64,000 nucleotides of DNA, taken from JAABTL01 sp963839375 (GTDB taxonomy: Bacteria > Deinococcota > Deinococci > Deinococcales > Trueperaceae). Below the pieces are notes generated by a model. The model did no database searches. It worked only from the letters and a program-made list of their open reading frames with translations, and was not told the origin of the DNA. The position numbers and the translations under genes are program-made. Numbering within the stretch: the stretch's first letter is position 1; every line of letters begins with the position of its first letter. Shown here piece after piece: positions 42,283-49,553 of this stretch. The DNA is taken from positions 310,001 through 374,000 of the forward strand of contig CAWIUY010000007.1 of NCBI GenBank assembly GCA_963839375.1, read 5' to 3'.

Positions 42283-43521
42283 ATGCCGCGTTCGGCGCCG
42301 AAGGTCAACCCGGCGATGGTGCGCCGCTGGAACGTCATGCGGGTCTTCCACGCGTTGCGCCATGTCGGTACGGCCAGCCACGGCGACCTGGTCGTGGCGA
42401 CCGGGCTCGACCCGGCCACGGTCACCGCCGTGCTGCGGCAACTGCGCGACCGTGGCTGGGTGCACGCCGTCGACGACGCGGTCGAGTCGCCACCGACACG
42501 CTCGGGTCGTCCCCCCATCCGGCTCGCGATCGATCCGGCCGCGGGTCTGCTCGTCGGCGCGCGCTTGGAGCCGGGTGCGGTGCGCGTCGTGGCCACCACG
42601 CTCGCGGGCGAGCCGCGCGGCGCCTGGCAGGGCGAGGCGCCCGACGACCCGGCCGGTGCGGTCGCGGCGCTCGACGCCGGCATCGACGTCCTGCTGCGCG
42701 ACCTCGGGGCGCGGCGCGAGACGGTTCGCGCGGTCGGGGTGGGTGTGCCGGCGCTCGTCACCCGCGACGGGCACCTGGCGTTCGGTCCCAACCTCGCCTG
42801 GCAGGACGTGCCGCTGCAGACGCTGCTGGGCCACGGCTGGTCGGTGCCCGTCGTCGTCGACAACGACACCAAGGCGGCGGCGATCGCCGAGCGCCTGTTC
42901 GGCGCCGGCCAGGACGTACGCGACTTCGTGGTCGTGGCCGGTCACTCCGGGGTGGGCGGCGCGCTCTTCCTCGACGGCCGACTGGTGCGCGGCGCGAGCG
43001 GTTTCGCGGGGGAACTCGGCCACGTCACCGTCGTTCCGGGTGGCCGACCGTGCGGTTGTGGCGACCGCGGCTGCCTCGAGGCCTACTTGTCCGAACGAGC
43101 GCTCGTGGGCCAGCTCCACGAGCGGGGGGGACCCGCCCACGTGCGCGGCTACGACGACGTGGCGGCGCTGGCGGCCGCCGGCGACACGGGTGCGCTCGGT
43201 CTGCTGGCCGACGTCGGAGCGCTCCTCGGGGGCGTACTGGCCGACCTGGTCGACCTGCTCGATCCCGAGCGGATCGTGCTGGCCGGCGCCCTGACGCACG
43301 TCGTGCCGTTCCTGTCCGGGTACGTGGAGGCGGCGCTGCGCGCCCCCGGGCTCGCGCGTCACCGGCCGGCCTGTGCCGTGCTCGTGTCGCCCCTCGGTCC
43401 CGACGTCGTGCCGATGGGGGGCATCGCCTTGGCCATGGATGCCATCGTGGCGGTGCCCGACGCGTGGACCGAACCGGCTCGCCACGTCCGGCGCGTGGAC
43501 GGGCCCCGCGGCGCCGGGTAG
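42283..43521 (+). CDS. ROK-family transcriptional regulator (XylR/NagC-like)
   Basis: 412 aa. N-terminal winged helix (residues 15-75: HGDLVVATGLDPATVTAVLRQL) followed by a sugar-kinase-like ROK domain with VDNDTKAAA, GGALFLDGRLVRGASGFAGELGH in part, and the zinc motif CGCGDRGCLEAY. Divergent from the pentose operon, hence its probable repressor, released by xylose or another sugar. ATG 42283 has GGAGGG 3 nt upstream. Its TAG stop is also part of the meaB -10. Confidence 0.9.
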   Translation: MPRSAPKVNPAMVRRWNVMRVFHALRHVGTASHGDLVVATGLDPATVTAVLRQLRDRGWVHAVDDAVESPPTRSGRPPIRLAIDPAAGLLVGARLEPGAVRVVATTLAGEPRGAWQGEAPDDPAGAVAALDAGIDVLLRDLGARRETVRAVGVGVPALVTRDGHLAFGPNLAWQDVPLQTLLGHGWSVPVVVDNDTKAAAIAERLFGAGQDVRDFVVVAGHSGVGGALFLDGRLVRGASGFAGELGHVTVVPGGRPCGCGDRGCLEAYLSERALVGQLHERGGPAHVRGYDDVAALAAAGDTGALGLLADVGALLGGVLADLVDLLDPERIVLAGALTHVVPFLSGYVEAALRAPGLARHRPACAVLVSPLGPDVVPMGGIALAMDAIVAVPDAWTEPARHVRRVDGPRGAG

Positions 43522-43524
43522 GCT
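43519..43524 (+). promoter_or_regulatory. -10 element TAGGCT of meaB (leaderless), overlapping the ROK stop codon
   Basis: TAGGCT, 7 nt before ATG 43532; its first three bases are the ROK stop codon. Confidence 0.55.
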
Positions 43525-43531
43525 CGCCGGC

Positions 43532-44515
43532 ATGGCGCGTGTCGACGCCCTCGTGGCACGGTTTCTCGGCGGTGACCCGCGCGCCCTGGCGCGGGCGCTC
43601 ACGTGGGTGGAGGCGGGGTCCGACGACGGTCTCGCGGTGGTGGCGGAGCTGGCGCGGCGCGGCGTGCGTGGGCGGGCCCAGGTCGTGGGGGTGACCGGTT
43701 CGCCCGGCGTCGGCAAGAGCACGCTGGTGGACGGCCTGGCGGTCGCTTGGCGGGCACGTGGGGCGCGCGTGGCGGTGCTGGCCGTCGACCCGTCGAGCCC
43801 CTACTCGGGCGGCGCGCTGCTCGGCGATCGGGTGCGCATGGAGCGTAGCGCCGCCGACGCCGGTGTGTTCGTGCGGTCGATGGCCAACCGCGGTCGCACG
43901 GGCGGGTTGGCGCCGATGGCGCTGGAGGCGCTGGCGCTGCTGGACGGCTTCGGTTTCGACGTCGTGCTGCTCGAGACCGTCGGTGTCGGGCAGGCCGAGG
44001 TCGACGTCGTCGCCGTTGCCGACACGGTGGTGCTCGCGGTCGCCCCGGGTCAGGGCGACGACGTGCAGGCCGCCAAGGCGGGCTTGATGGAGATCGCCGA
44101 CGTCTTCGCCCTCACCAAGGCCGACCGGGCCGACGCGCCGCGCCTCGCCCGCGAGATCGCCGACGCGCTGGCGCTGCACGAGACCGAGCCGGGGGCCTGG
44201 CGACCGCGGGTGGTGCCGGTGGCGGTGGGCGCACCACGCGGCGCGACGCCGACGGTCGGACCCGACGGTGGGGTCCTCGCCCTCCTCGAGGCGATCGACG
44301 CGCACGCCGTCCACCAGGTCGCCAGCGGTGGCGATCGGCAGCGACGGGCGGGGCGATCGCGGCAGGCCCTGCAGGCCCGGGCCGAGCGGCGCGTTCGGCG
44401 GGCGCTGGCGGCGGCGCCCGCCGACGTGCTCGCGGGTCTGGCCAGCGGGGAGCGCGACGTCGAGGTCGAGACGTCGGCGCTGCTGCGGGCCGCCGCCGAG
44501 GACGGCGACTGGTAG
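43532..44515 (+). CDS. meaB: MeaB/ArgK-family GTPase (methylmalonyl-CoA mutase chaperone)
   Basis: G3E GTPase that loads and protects adenosylcobalamin in methylmalonyl-CoA mutase. 327 aa. P-loop GSPGVGKST near residue 57, AVDPSSPYSGGALLGDR, ETVGVGQAEVDV (switch/Walker B) and TKAD are family signatures. The mutase genes are not in the window. Start set by homology and the -10; the in-frame extension upstream runs into the ROK gene. Confidence 0.93.
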   Translation: MARVDALVARFLGGDPRALARALTWVEAGSDDGLAVVAELARRGVRGRAQVVGVTGSPGVGKSTLVDGLAVAWRARGARVAVLAVDPSSPYSGGALLGDRVRMERSAADAGVFVRSMANRGRTGGLAPMALEALALLDGFGFDVVLLETVGVGQAEVDVVAVADTVVLAVAPGQGDDVQAAKAGLMEIADVFALTKADRADAPRLAREIADALALHETEPGAWRPRVVPVAVGAPRGATPTVGPDGGVLALLEAIDAHAVHQVASGGDRQRRAGRSRQALQARAERRVRRALAAAPADVLAGLASGERDVEVETSALLRAAAEDGDW

Positions 44516-44518
44516 GCT
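44513..44518 (+). promoter_or_regulatory. -10 element TAGGCT of coaD (leaderless), overlapping the meaB stop codon
   Basis: TAGGCT, 6 nt before ATG 44525; the meaB stop TAG (44513-44515) forms its first half. Confidence 0.55.
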
Positions 44519-44524
44519 CCGGTC

Positions 44525-45043
44525 ATGGTCCACGCGGTCTATCCGGGCAGCTTCGATCCGCTCCACAACGGCCATCTCGACGTGATCCGGCGCGCCAGCC
44601 GGCTCTTCGATCGACTGACCGTGGCGGTGCTGCACAACGTCCACAAGCCGAACAGCCTCTTCGACGTGCACGAACGCGTCGAGATCGTGCGCGAGGCGAC
44701 GGCCGGGATGCCGAAGGTGCAGGCGGCTTCGTTCGAGGGGTTGCTCGTCGACTTCTGTCGCGAGGTCGACGCCCAGGCCATCGTCAAGGGTCTGCGGGCG
44801 ATCTCCGACTTCGAGACCGAGCTGCAACAAGCGCACCTCAACCGGCAGATGCGCCCGGGCGTCGAGACCTGTTTCGTCATGACCGCGACGCGCTGGTCGT
44901 ACGTCTCCAGCACCCGCGTGCGCGAGATCGCGCAGTTGGGCGCGGACGTCAGCAAGCTCGTTCCGAAGGGGTCGCTCGAGCGCTTGGACGCGCGCTTCGG
45001 GGCCGCCAAGGAGGCGCGCGAACGCTCCGACGCGTTGCCGTAG
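44525..45043 (+). CDS. coaD: Phosphopantetheine adenylyltransferase CoaD
   Basis: Penultimate step of coenzyme A synthesis. 172 aa. Nucleotidyltransferase motif GSFDPLHNGH at residue 8, VKGLRAISDFETELQQAHLN, and the SSTRVREIAQLG signature are present. The family ends near 160; the last 12 residues are an ordinary tail. Followed by 131 bp with the hsp33 promoter. Confidence 0.96.
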   Translation: MVHAVYPGSFDPLHNGHLDVIRRASRLFDRLTVAVLHNVHKPNSLFDVHERVEIVREATAGMPKVQAASFEGLLVDFCREVDAQAIVKGLRAISDFETELQQAHLNRQMRPGVETCFVMTATRWSYVSSTRVREIAQLGADVSKLVPKGSLERLDARFGAAKEARERSDALP

Positions 45044-45110
45044 GCGAGGTGCGGCCCTAGGGCGACGCGGTGCCGTCAGGTGCGCGTCCGTCCGGTGTCC
45101 GACCGGGGTG

Positions 45111-45116
45111 TAGACT
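45111..45116 (+). promoter_or_regulatory. -10 element TAGACT of hslO (leadered)
   Basis: TGTAGACT-type element 58 nt before ATG 45175, giving a leader of about 50 nt that ends in GGAAGGA (45162-45168). Confidence 0.45.
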
Positions 45117-45174
45117 CGCGGGCCGTCGCGGTCGGGTCGCTCGAACCTTCGACCGGACGGCGGAAGGAACCACC

Positions 45175-46185
45175 ATGGCGCATCTGCACCGCGGCGTGGC
45201 GGCGGAGGGCACCCTCCGCGTCGTCGCCGCCGATACCACCGACCTGGTCGCCGACGCGCTCGGCCGCCACGAGACCGCCGCGACGGCGGGGGCCGCGCTC
45301 GGCCGCACGCTCACCGCGTCGCTGCTGCTGGCGCACGTGCTGCTCAAGGACCCGCGCGACCGCGTGAGCGTCAAGCTGTCGGGGGGCGGGCCGTTGGGCG
45401 TCGTCATCGCCGACGCCGGCCTGGACGGCACCGTCCGCGGCTACGCCCAGCGCCCCGAGACCGAGCTGCCGCGGCGCGCCGATGGCAAGCTCGACGTGGG
45501 CGGTGCGGTCGGCCGCGACGGTGAGATCGAGGTCATCCGGGCCCATGCCCCGTATGGCGACCCGTACGCTTCCAGCGTGCGGCTGGCGTCGGGTGAGGTC
45601 GCCGAGGACGTCGCGACGTACCTGGCGCGGTCCGAGCAGATCGCCTCGGCCGTCCTCCTCGGGGTCAGCTTCGGCGAGGCCCGACCGGGGACGCCGATGG
45701 CGCGCCGTGTGAAGCGCGCGGGCGGCCTCATCGTCCAGGCCCTGCCCGGGGCCGAGGACGCCGCCCTGGCGCTGTTGGAGGCCAACGTCAAGGCGTTCGG
45801 GCAGCTGACCGACGTGCTGGCGGAGCGGCCGCTGGTCGAGGCGATGGAGGAGATCACGTGGGGGCTCGGCTTCGAGTTGCTCACGCGCCAGCCGCTGCCG
45901 CTCGCCTTCCGGTGCCGCTGTAGCGACGAGAAGGCGCTGGCGGCGATCGCCTACTTCAAGCCCGACGAGCGCGCGGCCATGATCGAGGAGGAGGGTGGCG
46001 CGCAGGTGGTCTGCCACTGGTGCGGTGTCGCCCGTTTCGTCGACGCCGCGGCCATCGCCACCCTTGACGTCGACGAGGTGCGGTGTCCCGACTGCGACGC
46101 GCTCTGGTACCGGGCGGGCGTCACGACCATGGTGCGCGACGACGAGACGTGCGCGTGCGGGGCGAAGGTGAAGCTCCCCGCATGA
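45175..46185 (+). CDS. hslO: Redox-regulated chaperone Hsp33 with extra C-terminal cysteine cluster
   Basis: Holdase activated by oxidation of its zinc site. 336 aa against about 290 usual. The canonical switch is intact: C247-R-C249, 30 residues, C280-H-W-C283. Beyond the normal end lies a second set, C304-P-D-C307, 18 residues, C326-A-C328, that could bind another zinc (inference). ATG 45175 is chosen because GGAAGGA precedes it. Followed after 34 bp by an EamA transporter on the same strand. Confidence 0.93.
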   Translation: MAHLHRGVAAEGTLRVVAADTTDLVADALGRHETAATAGAALGRTLTASLLLAHVLLKDPRDRVSVKLSGGGPLGVVIADAGLDGTVRGYAQRPETELPRRADGKLDVGGAVGRDGEIEVIRAHAPYGDPYASSVRLASGEVAEDVATYLARSEQIASAVLLGVSFGEARPGTPMARRVKRAGGLIVQALPGAEDAALALLEANVKAFGQLTDVLAERPLVEAMEEITWGLGFELLTRQPLPLAFRCRCSDEKALAAIAYFKPDERAAMIEEEGGAQVVCHWCGVARFVDAAAIATLDVDEVRCPDCDALWYRAGVTTMVRDDETCACGAKVKLPA

Positions 46186-46219
46186 GGCGCGGTCCGGCAC
46201 GACGGGGAGAGGGCGTCGC

Positions 46220-47107
46220 GTGAGCCCCGGCACCCTCGTCGCGCTGGGCTTCCTGGTCGTCCTCTGGGCGTCGGCGTTCCCGGCCATCAAGGTGGGCCTG
46301 GAGGGCTTCGCGCCCCAGCACCTCACGCTCTTGCGGCACCTGGTCGCGTCGGCGGCGTTCGTGCCGTTCCTGCTGCTCTTCCGGCGGCGACTGACGCCCG
46401 ACCGACGTGACGTGCCCGCCTTCGTGGGTCTCGGCGTCGTCGGGATGGCCACCTACCATCTGGCGCTGAACTTCGGCGAGGTCCACGTCTCGGCGGGCGC
46501 CACCAGCCTGATCATCGCCAGCGCGCCGGCCCTCACCGCGCTCGTCGCCTGGTTCCTGGAGGGCGATCGGTTGCCACCGCTCGGTTGGCTCGGGTCGGCG
46601 GTGGCCTTCGGTGGCGTGGCGCTGATCGTGCTGGGGGACGGAGCGGTGGGCCGCATCCACCCAGCCGCCGGCCTGGTGCTCGTGTCGGCGCTGGCGACCG
46701 CCTTCTTCGCGGTCTTGCAGCGCCCGTTCCTGCGGCGGTACCGGCCGCTGGAGGTCACCGCCTTCGTCACCTGGGGTGGCACCCTCCCGCTGCTCGCCTT
46801 CGGCTGGGGCTTGCCGGCCGCGATCGCCGCAGCCCCCCCGTCGGCCCTGATCGCCGTGATCCACCTGGGCATCGTGCCCTCGGCGATCGCCTACACCCTC
46901 TTCGCGATCGCGCTGTCGCGCGCGCCGGCGCCGCTCGTGACGTCGTTCTTGTACCTCGTACCGGTGGTCGCGCTGCTGCTGTCGTGGTGGTGGTTGGGTG
47001 AGGTGCCCTCGTCGCTGACGCTCGTGGGTGGCACGGTCGTCGTGCTCGGCCTCACGCTCATCCAGCGCTCGAAGCGGCGTCGGCAGCCGCTGGCGACCGC
47101 CGTCTGA
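46220..47107 (+). CDS. EamA/DMT-family transporter (second copy)
   Basis: 295 aa, ten predicted membrane helices in two EamA repeats (LVVLWASAFPAIKVGLEG; second from about residue 155, RIHPAAGLVLVSALATAFFAVLQ). GGGGAGAGG precedes GTG 46220. The sequence is clearly different from the copy at 5566. Likely exporter; substrate unknown. Same strand as hslO, 34 bp apart. Nine bases separate it from the convergent plsY. Confidence 0.86.
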   Translation: MSPGTLVALGFLVVLWASAFPAIKVGLEGFAPQHLTLLRHLVASAAFVPFLLLFRRRLTPDRRDVPAFVGLGVVGMATYHLALNFGEVHVSAGATSLIIASAPALTALVAWFLEGDRLPPLGWLGSAVAFGGVALIVLGDGAVGRIHPAAGLVLVSALATAFFAVLQRPFLRRYRPLEVTAFVTWGGTLPLLAFGWGLPAAIAAAPPSALIAVIHLGIVPSAIAYTLFAIALSRAPAPLVTSFLYLVPVVALLLSWWWLGEVPSSLTLVGGTVVVLGLTLIQRSKRRRQPLATAV

Positions 47108-47116
47108 CGCGTCACA

Positions 47117-47725
47117 TCAGCCGCGGCGTGTGCCGCCGAGACGGCGCTCGGTGCCGCTCGCCAGACGGGCCAGGTTGTCGCGGTGGCGCCACACCGACAC
47201 CAACGCCAGGACGAACGACAAGATCACCTTCCAACTCGCCGCCTCGCCCAGCAGCAGCAGCATGATCGGTGCGCTGCACACCGCCACCAGCGAGGCCAGC
47301 GACACCATGCGACCGAACGCCAACGTGAAGGCGAAGACCGACACCGCGGCCAGCGTGATCCACGGATCGATGATGGCGAAGACCCCGAGACTGGTGGCGA
47401 CGCCCTTGCCGCCGCGGAACCGCAGGAACACGTTGAAGACGTTGCCCAGGACGGCCGCCAGTGCGGCCGCCGAGACCCACCACGGACCCAGGTTCAACCA
47501 GGACGGCAGGGCGACCGCCAAGACGCCCTTGAGCGGGTCGACGAGCACGACGATCAGGGCGGCGAGCGGTCCGACCGCCCGCAGGACGTTGGTCGCTCCG
47601 ATGTTGCCCGAACCCGCGGCGCGGATGTCGATGCCACGCCACCGGGCGATGAGCAGACCCGTCGGGACGGCGCCCATCAGGTAGGCGGCGACCACGACCG
47701 AAACGCCCAGGACGACGTCGTTCAT
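47117..47725 (-). CDS. plsY: Acyl-phosphate:glycerol-3-phosphate acyltransferase PlsY
   Basis: Inner-membrane acyltransferase that makes lysophosphatidate. 202 aa with five helices. Three family motifs: GSGNIGATNVLRAVG, FRGGKGVATSLG, and the loop VWRHRDNLARL near the C terminus. A minus-strand TACGAT at 47767-47772 would give a leader of about 35 nt. Divergent from the rhomboid gene across 195 bp. Confidence 0.95.
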   Translation of the reverse strand: MNDVVLGVSVVVAAYLMGAVPTGLLIARWRGIDIRAAGSGNIGATNVLRAVGPLAALIVVLVDPLKGVLAVALPSWLNLGPWWVSAAALAAVLGNVFNVFLRFRGGKGVATSLGVFAIIDPWITLAAVSVFAFTLAFGRMVSLASLVAVCSAPIMLLLLGEAASWKVILSFVLALVSVWRHRDNLARLASGTERRLGGTRRG

Positions 47726-47766
47726 GCGGTCACGGAGCGGGTACGGACGACGGCTGGCATCGCTGC

Positions 47767-47772
47767 ATCGTA
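47767..47772 (-). promoter_or_regulatory. Possible -10 element TACGAT of plsY
   Basis: Minus-strand TACGAT, 41 nt before ATG 47725. The remainder of the 195-bp region up to the rhomboid gene is GC-rich with a short GGGCGCCGCCAA direct repeat and nothing else evident. Confidence 0.35.
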
Positions 47773-47907
47773 CCGGCCCAGCGCGACCTCACCCCGGGGT
47801 CGGCCGGTTCTCCGGGTCAGGGGCGGGCGGCCGGGGCGCCGCCAAGGGCGCCGCCAAAGGCGGGCGCCGACGGCGGGCACGGCACGGTCGCGGCATCGCT
47901 GCGGCGG

Positions 47908-47913
47908 TACGCT
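47908..47913 (+). promoter_or_regulatory. -10 element TACGCT of the rhomboid gene (leaderless)
   Basis: TACGCT, 7 nt before ATG 47921. Confidence 0.5.
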
Positions 47914-47920
47914 CCCAGCG

Positions 47921-49492
47921 ATGAGCCAAGACGTCTTCTTCCTGTTGGCGATGGCGGTCCTCGGCGCCTACGCGATCCCCTGGACGCGCCGATTGGCCCC
48001 CATGTTGAGCGAACTACCGCTCAAGACCTCGATCGCGACGACGCTGGCGGCTGCGGTGGTGGCGGCGGCCGTGTTGGGTTCCACCCCCGATCCGCTGTGG
48101 CGGATCGTGGCGACGGTCGCCAGCGTGGCGTGGATCCTCGCGCCCCTGACGCTCCCGGCGCTGGCGCGGGCCGGTGCTTGGCGGATCGCGGACGCCGTCG
48201 TCGCCATCGCCTATTGGACCGAGGCCGGCGTCGACGCGGCCCGTCGCCTGCTGGTGCAGGCGGCGCTGCAACAGGGTGAGGCCGAGGCGGCCCTGGCCCG
48301 CCTGCCCCGCCGCGAACCGGAGGCCTTCGCGGCGCAGGCGTACGCGCTGCGCGAGGACTGGGCGGCCGTGCTGGCGCTCGACATCGGCGACGATGCCGCG
48401 CCGAGCGCCCAGCTGGCGCAGATCGAGGCGCTGCTGGCGGTGGGACGCTTCGACGAGGCGCGCATCCGGGTCGACGCCCTGCAGGCGCGGGCCGAGGGCG
48501 GCCGACCCGACCCGGTCGCCTACCGCGCTTGGATCTTGGGGCGGGCCCGCCTGGACGCCGAGCGCGGCGACGTGCGCCACGTCCAGGAGGCCGTCCGCAG
48601 CGCCCCTGCCGGTGCCGCGCCGGACGTGTTGTTGGGCATCCTGGCGCGCTCCGCGGAGGTCGCCGGCGACGTCGGTACCGCCAAGCGCTTGCGCTCCGAG
48701 GCGGCGCGCCTGGCGCCGCCCGGGCGTCGCGGGCCGCACGTGCGCGCGCTCGACGCCTGGGGCGAAGCGGCCCCCACCCCGCTCCGACCCGCCCGCGGGC
48801 GGATCCCGGCCACCGTCGGCTTGGTCGCCGTCATCGCGCTCGCGTTCGTCGGACAGCTCGTGCTCGACCGCGTGCTCGGCACCTTCGTCTTGGCGGGCTC
48901 GCGCGTCGAGGCGAGCTCGCTCGCCGCCGCCTTCGCGCTCGGGTTCCCCGGCTTCCCGAACGCGGGCGCGTGGTGGCGGTTCCTCAGCTACGCCTTCGTG
49001 CACGGGAACCTGGTGCACGTCGGCTTCAACCTGTGGGTGCTCTTCGACATCGGCCGCTTGGTCGAGGTGCGTCGCGGTCCGGGCTACCTGATCGTGGCGT
49101 TCGTGGTGGGCACCGCGATGGGCGCGTACCTCACCGCCGTCGCCCAGGCTGGCAGCGCGGTCCTGCTCGTCGGAGCGTCCGGAGGGGTGCTCGGGGTGGC
49201 GGGCGCGCTCCTGGCCGACGCCAGCCGCCGCCGGACGGCCGGTGACCGTGTGCTGCTTCGCAGCTTGCTCCAGTGGATGGCGCTGATCGTGCTGTTGTCG
49301 GTGGCCATCCCCAACGTCTCCCTCTGGGGCCACGTCGGAGGGGTCGTGGGCGGCCTGTTGTGGGGGTTCGTGCGTCAGGGCGTCCCCGTCGGACGGCGCT
49401 TCGACGCCATCGCCGGCGTGGCGGCCGGGGCGGTGCTCCTGGTCGTCCTCTGGAACGTCGGGCGGGTCGTGACCGTGCTGGCGCAGATGTAG
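47921..49492 (+). CDS. Rhomboid intramembrane protease with N-terminal helical-repeat insert
   Basis: 523 aa. Residues 1-100 hold three hydrophobic segments, 100-280 are soluble Ala/Arg-rich helical pairs with TPR-like spacing (QAALQQGEAEAALARLPRRE), and 295-523 are a six-helix rhomboid domain. Catalytic Ser420 (GASGG) and His471 (WGHVGG) are present, as is the HGNLVHVGFN motif (His361, His366, Asn370). It should cleave membrane proteins; substrate unknown. The cytoplasmic repeat block could select clients. A long palindrome ends the gene. Confidence 0.88.
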   Translation: MSQDVFFLLAMAVLGAYAIPWTRRLAPMLSELPLKTSIATTLAAAVVAAAVLGSTPDPLWRIVATVASVAWILAPLTLPALARAGAWRIADAVVAIAYWTEAGVDAARRLLVQAALQQGEAEAALARLPRREPEAFAAQAYALREDWAAVLALDIGDDAAPSAQLAQIEALLAVGRFDEARIRVDALQARAEGGRPDPVAYRAWILGRARLDAERGDVRHVQEAVRSAPAGAAPDVLLGILARSAEVAGDVGTAKRLRSEAARLAPPGRRGPHVRALDAWGEAAPTPLRPARGRIPATVGLVAVIALAFVGQLVLDRVLGTFVLAGSRVEASSLAAAFALGFPGFPNAGAWWRFLSYAFVHGNLVHVGFNLWVLFDIGRLVEVRRGPGYLIVAFVVGTAMGAYLTAVAQAGSAVLLVGASGGVLGVAGALLADASRRRTAGDRVLLRSLLQWMALIVLLSVAIPNVSLWGHVGGVVGGLLWGFVRQGVPVGRRFDAIAGVAAGAVLLVVLWNVGRVVTVLAQM

Positions 49493-49546
49493 GCCCGCGC
49501 TGGAGCGCGGCCGCGCTCCAGCGCGGGCGCGCGCTCCAGCGCGGGC
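49493..49546. terminator. 36-bp perfect palindrome plus extra half-repeat between convergent genes
   Basis: Arms 49493-49509 and 49512-49528 (17 bp, 2-base centre), starting at the base after the rhomboid stop. The unit GCGCTCCAGCGCGGGC occurs again at 49531-49546, so alternative stems are possible. Fills nearly the whole 61-bp gap to the subtilase stop; probable bidirectional terminator. Confidence 0.7.
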
Positions 49547-49553
49547 CCGCGCC

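Noticed and set aside
49493..49546. CRISPR array from the repeated GC-rich units
   Set aside because: Units are palindromic, almost adjacent and without spacers; no cas genes nearby.
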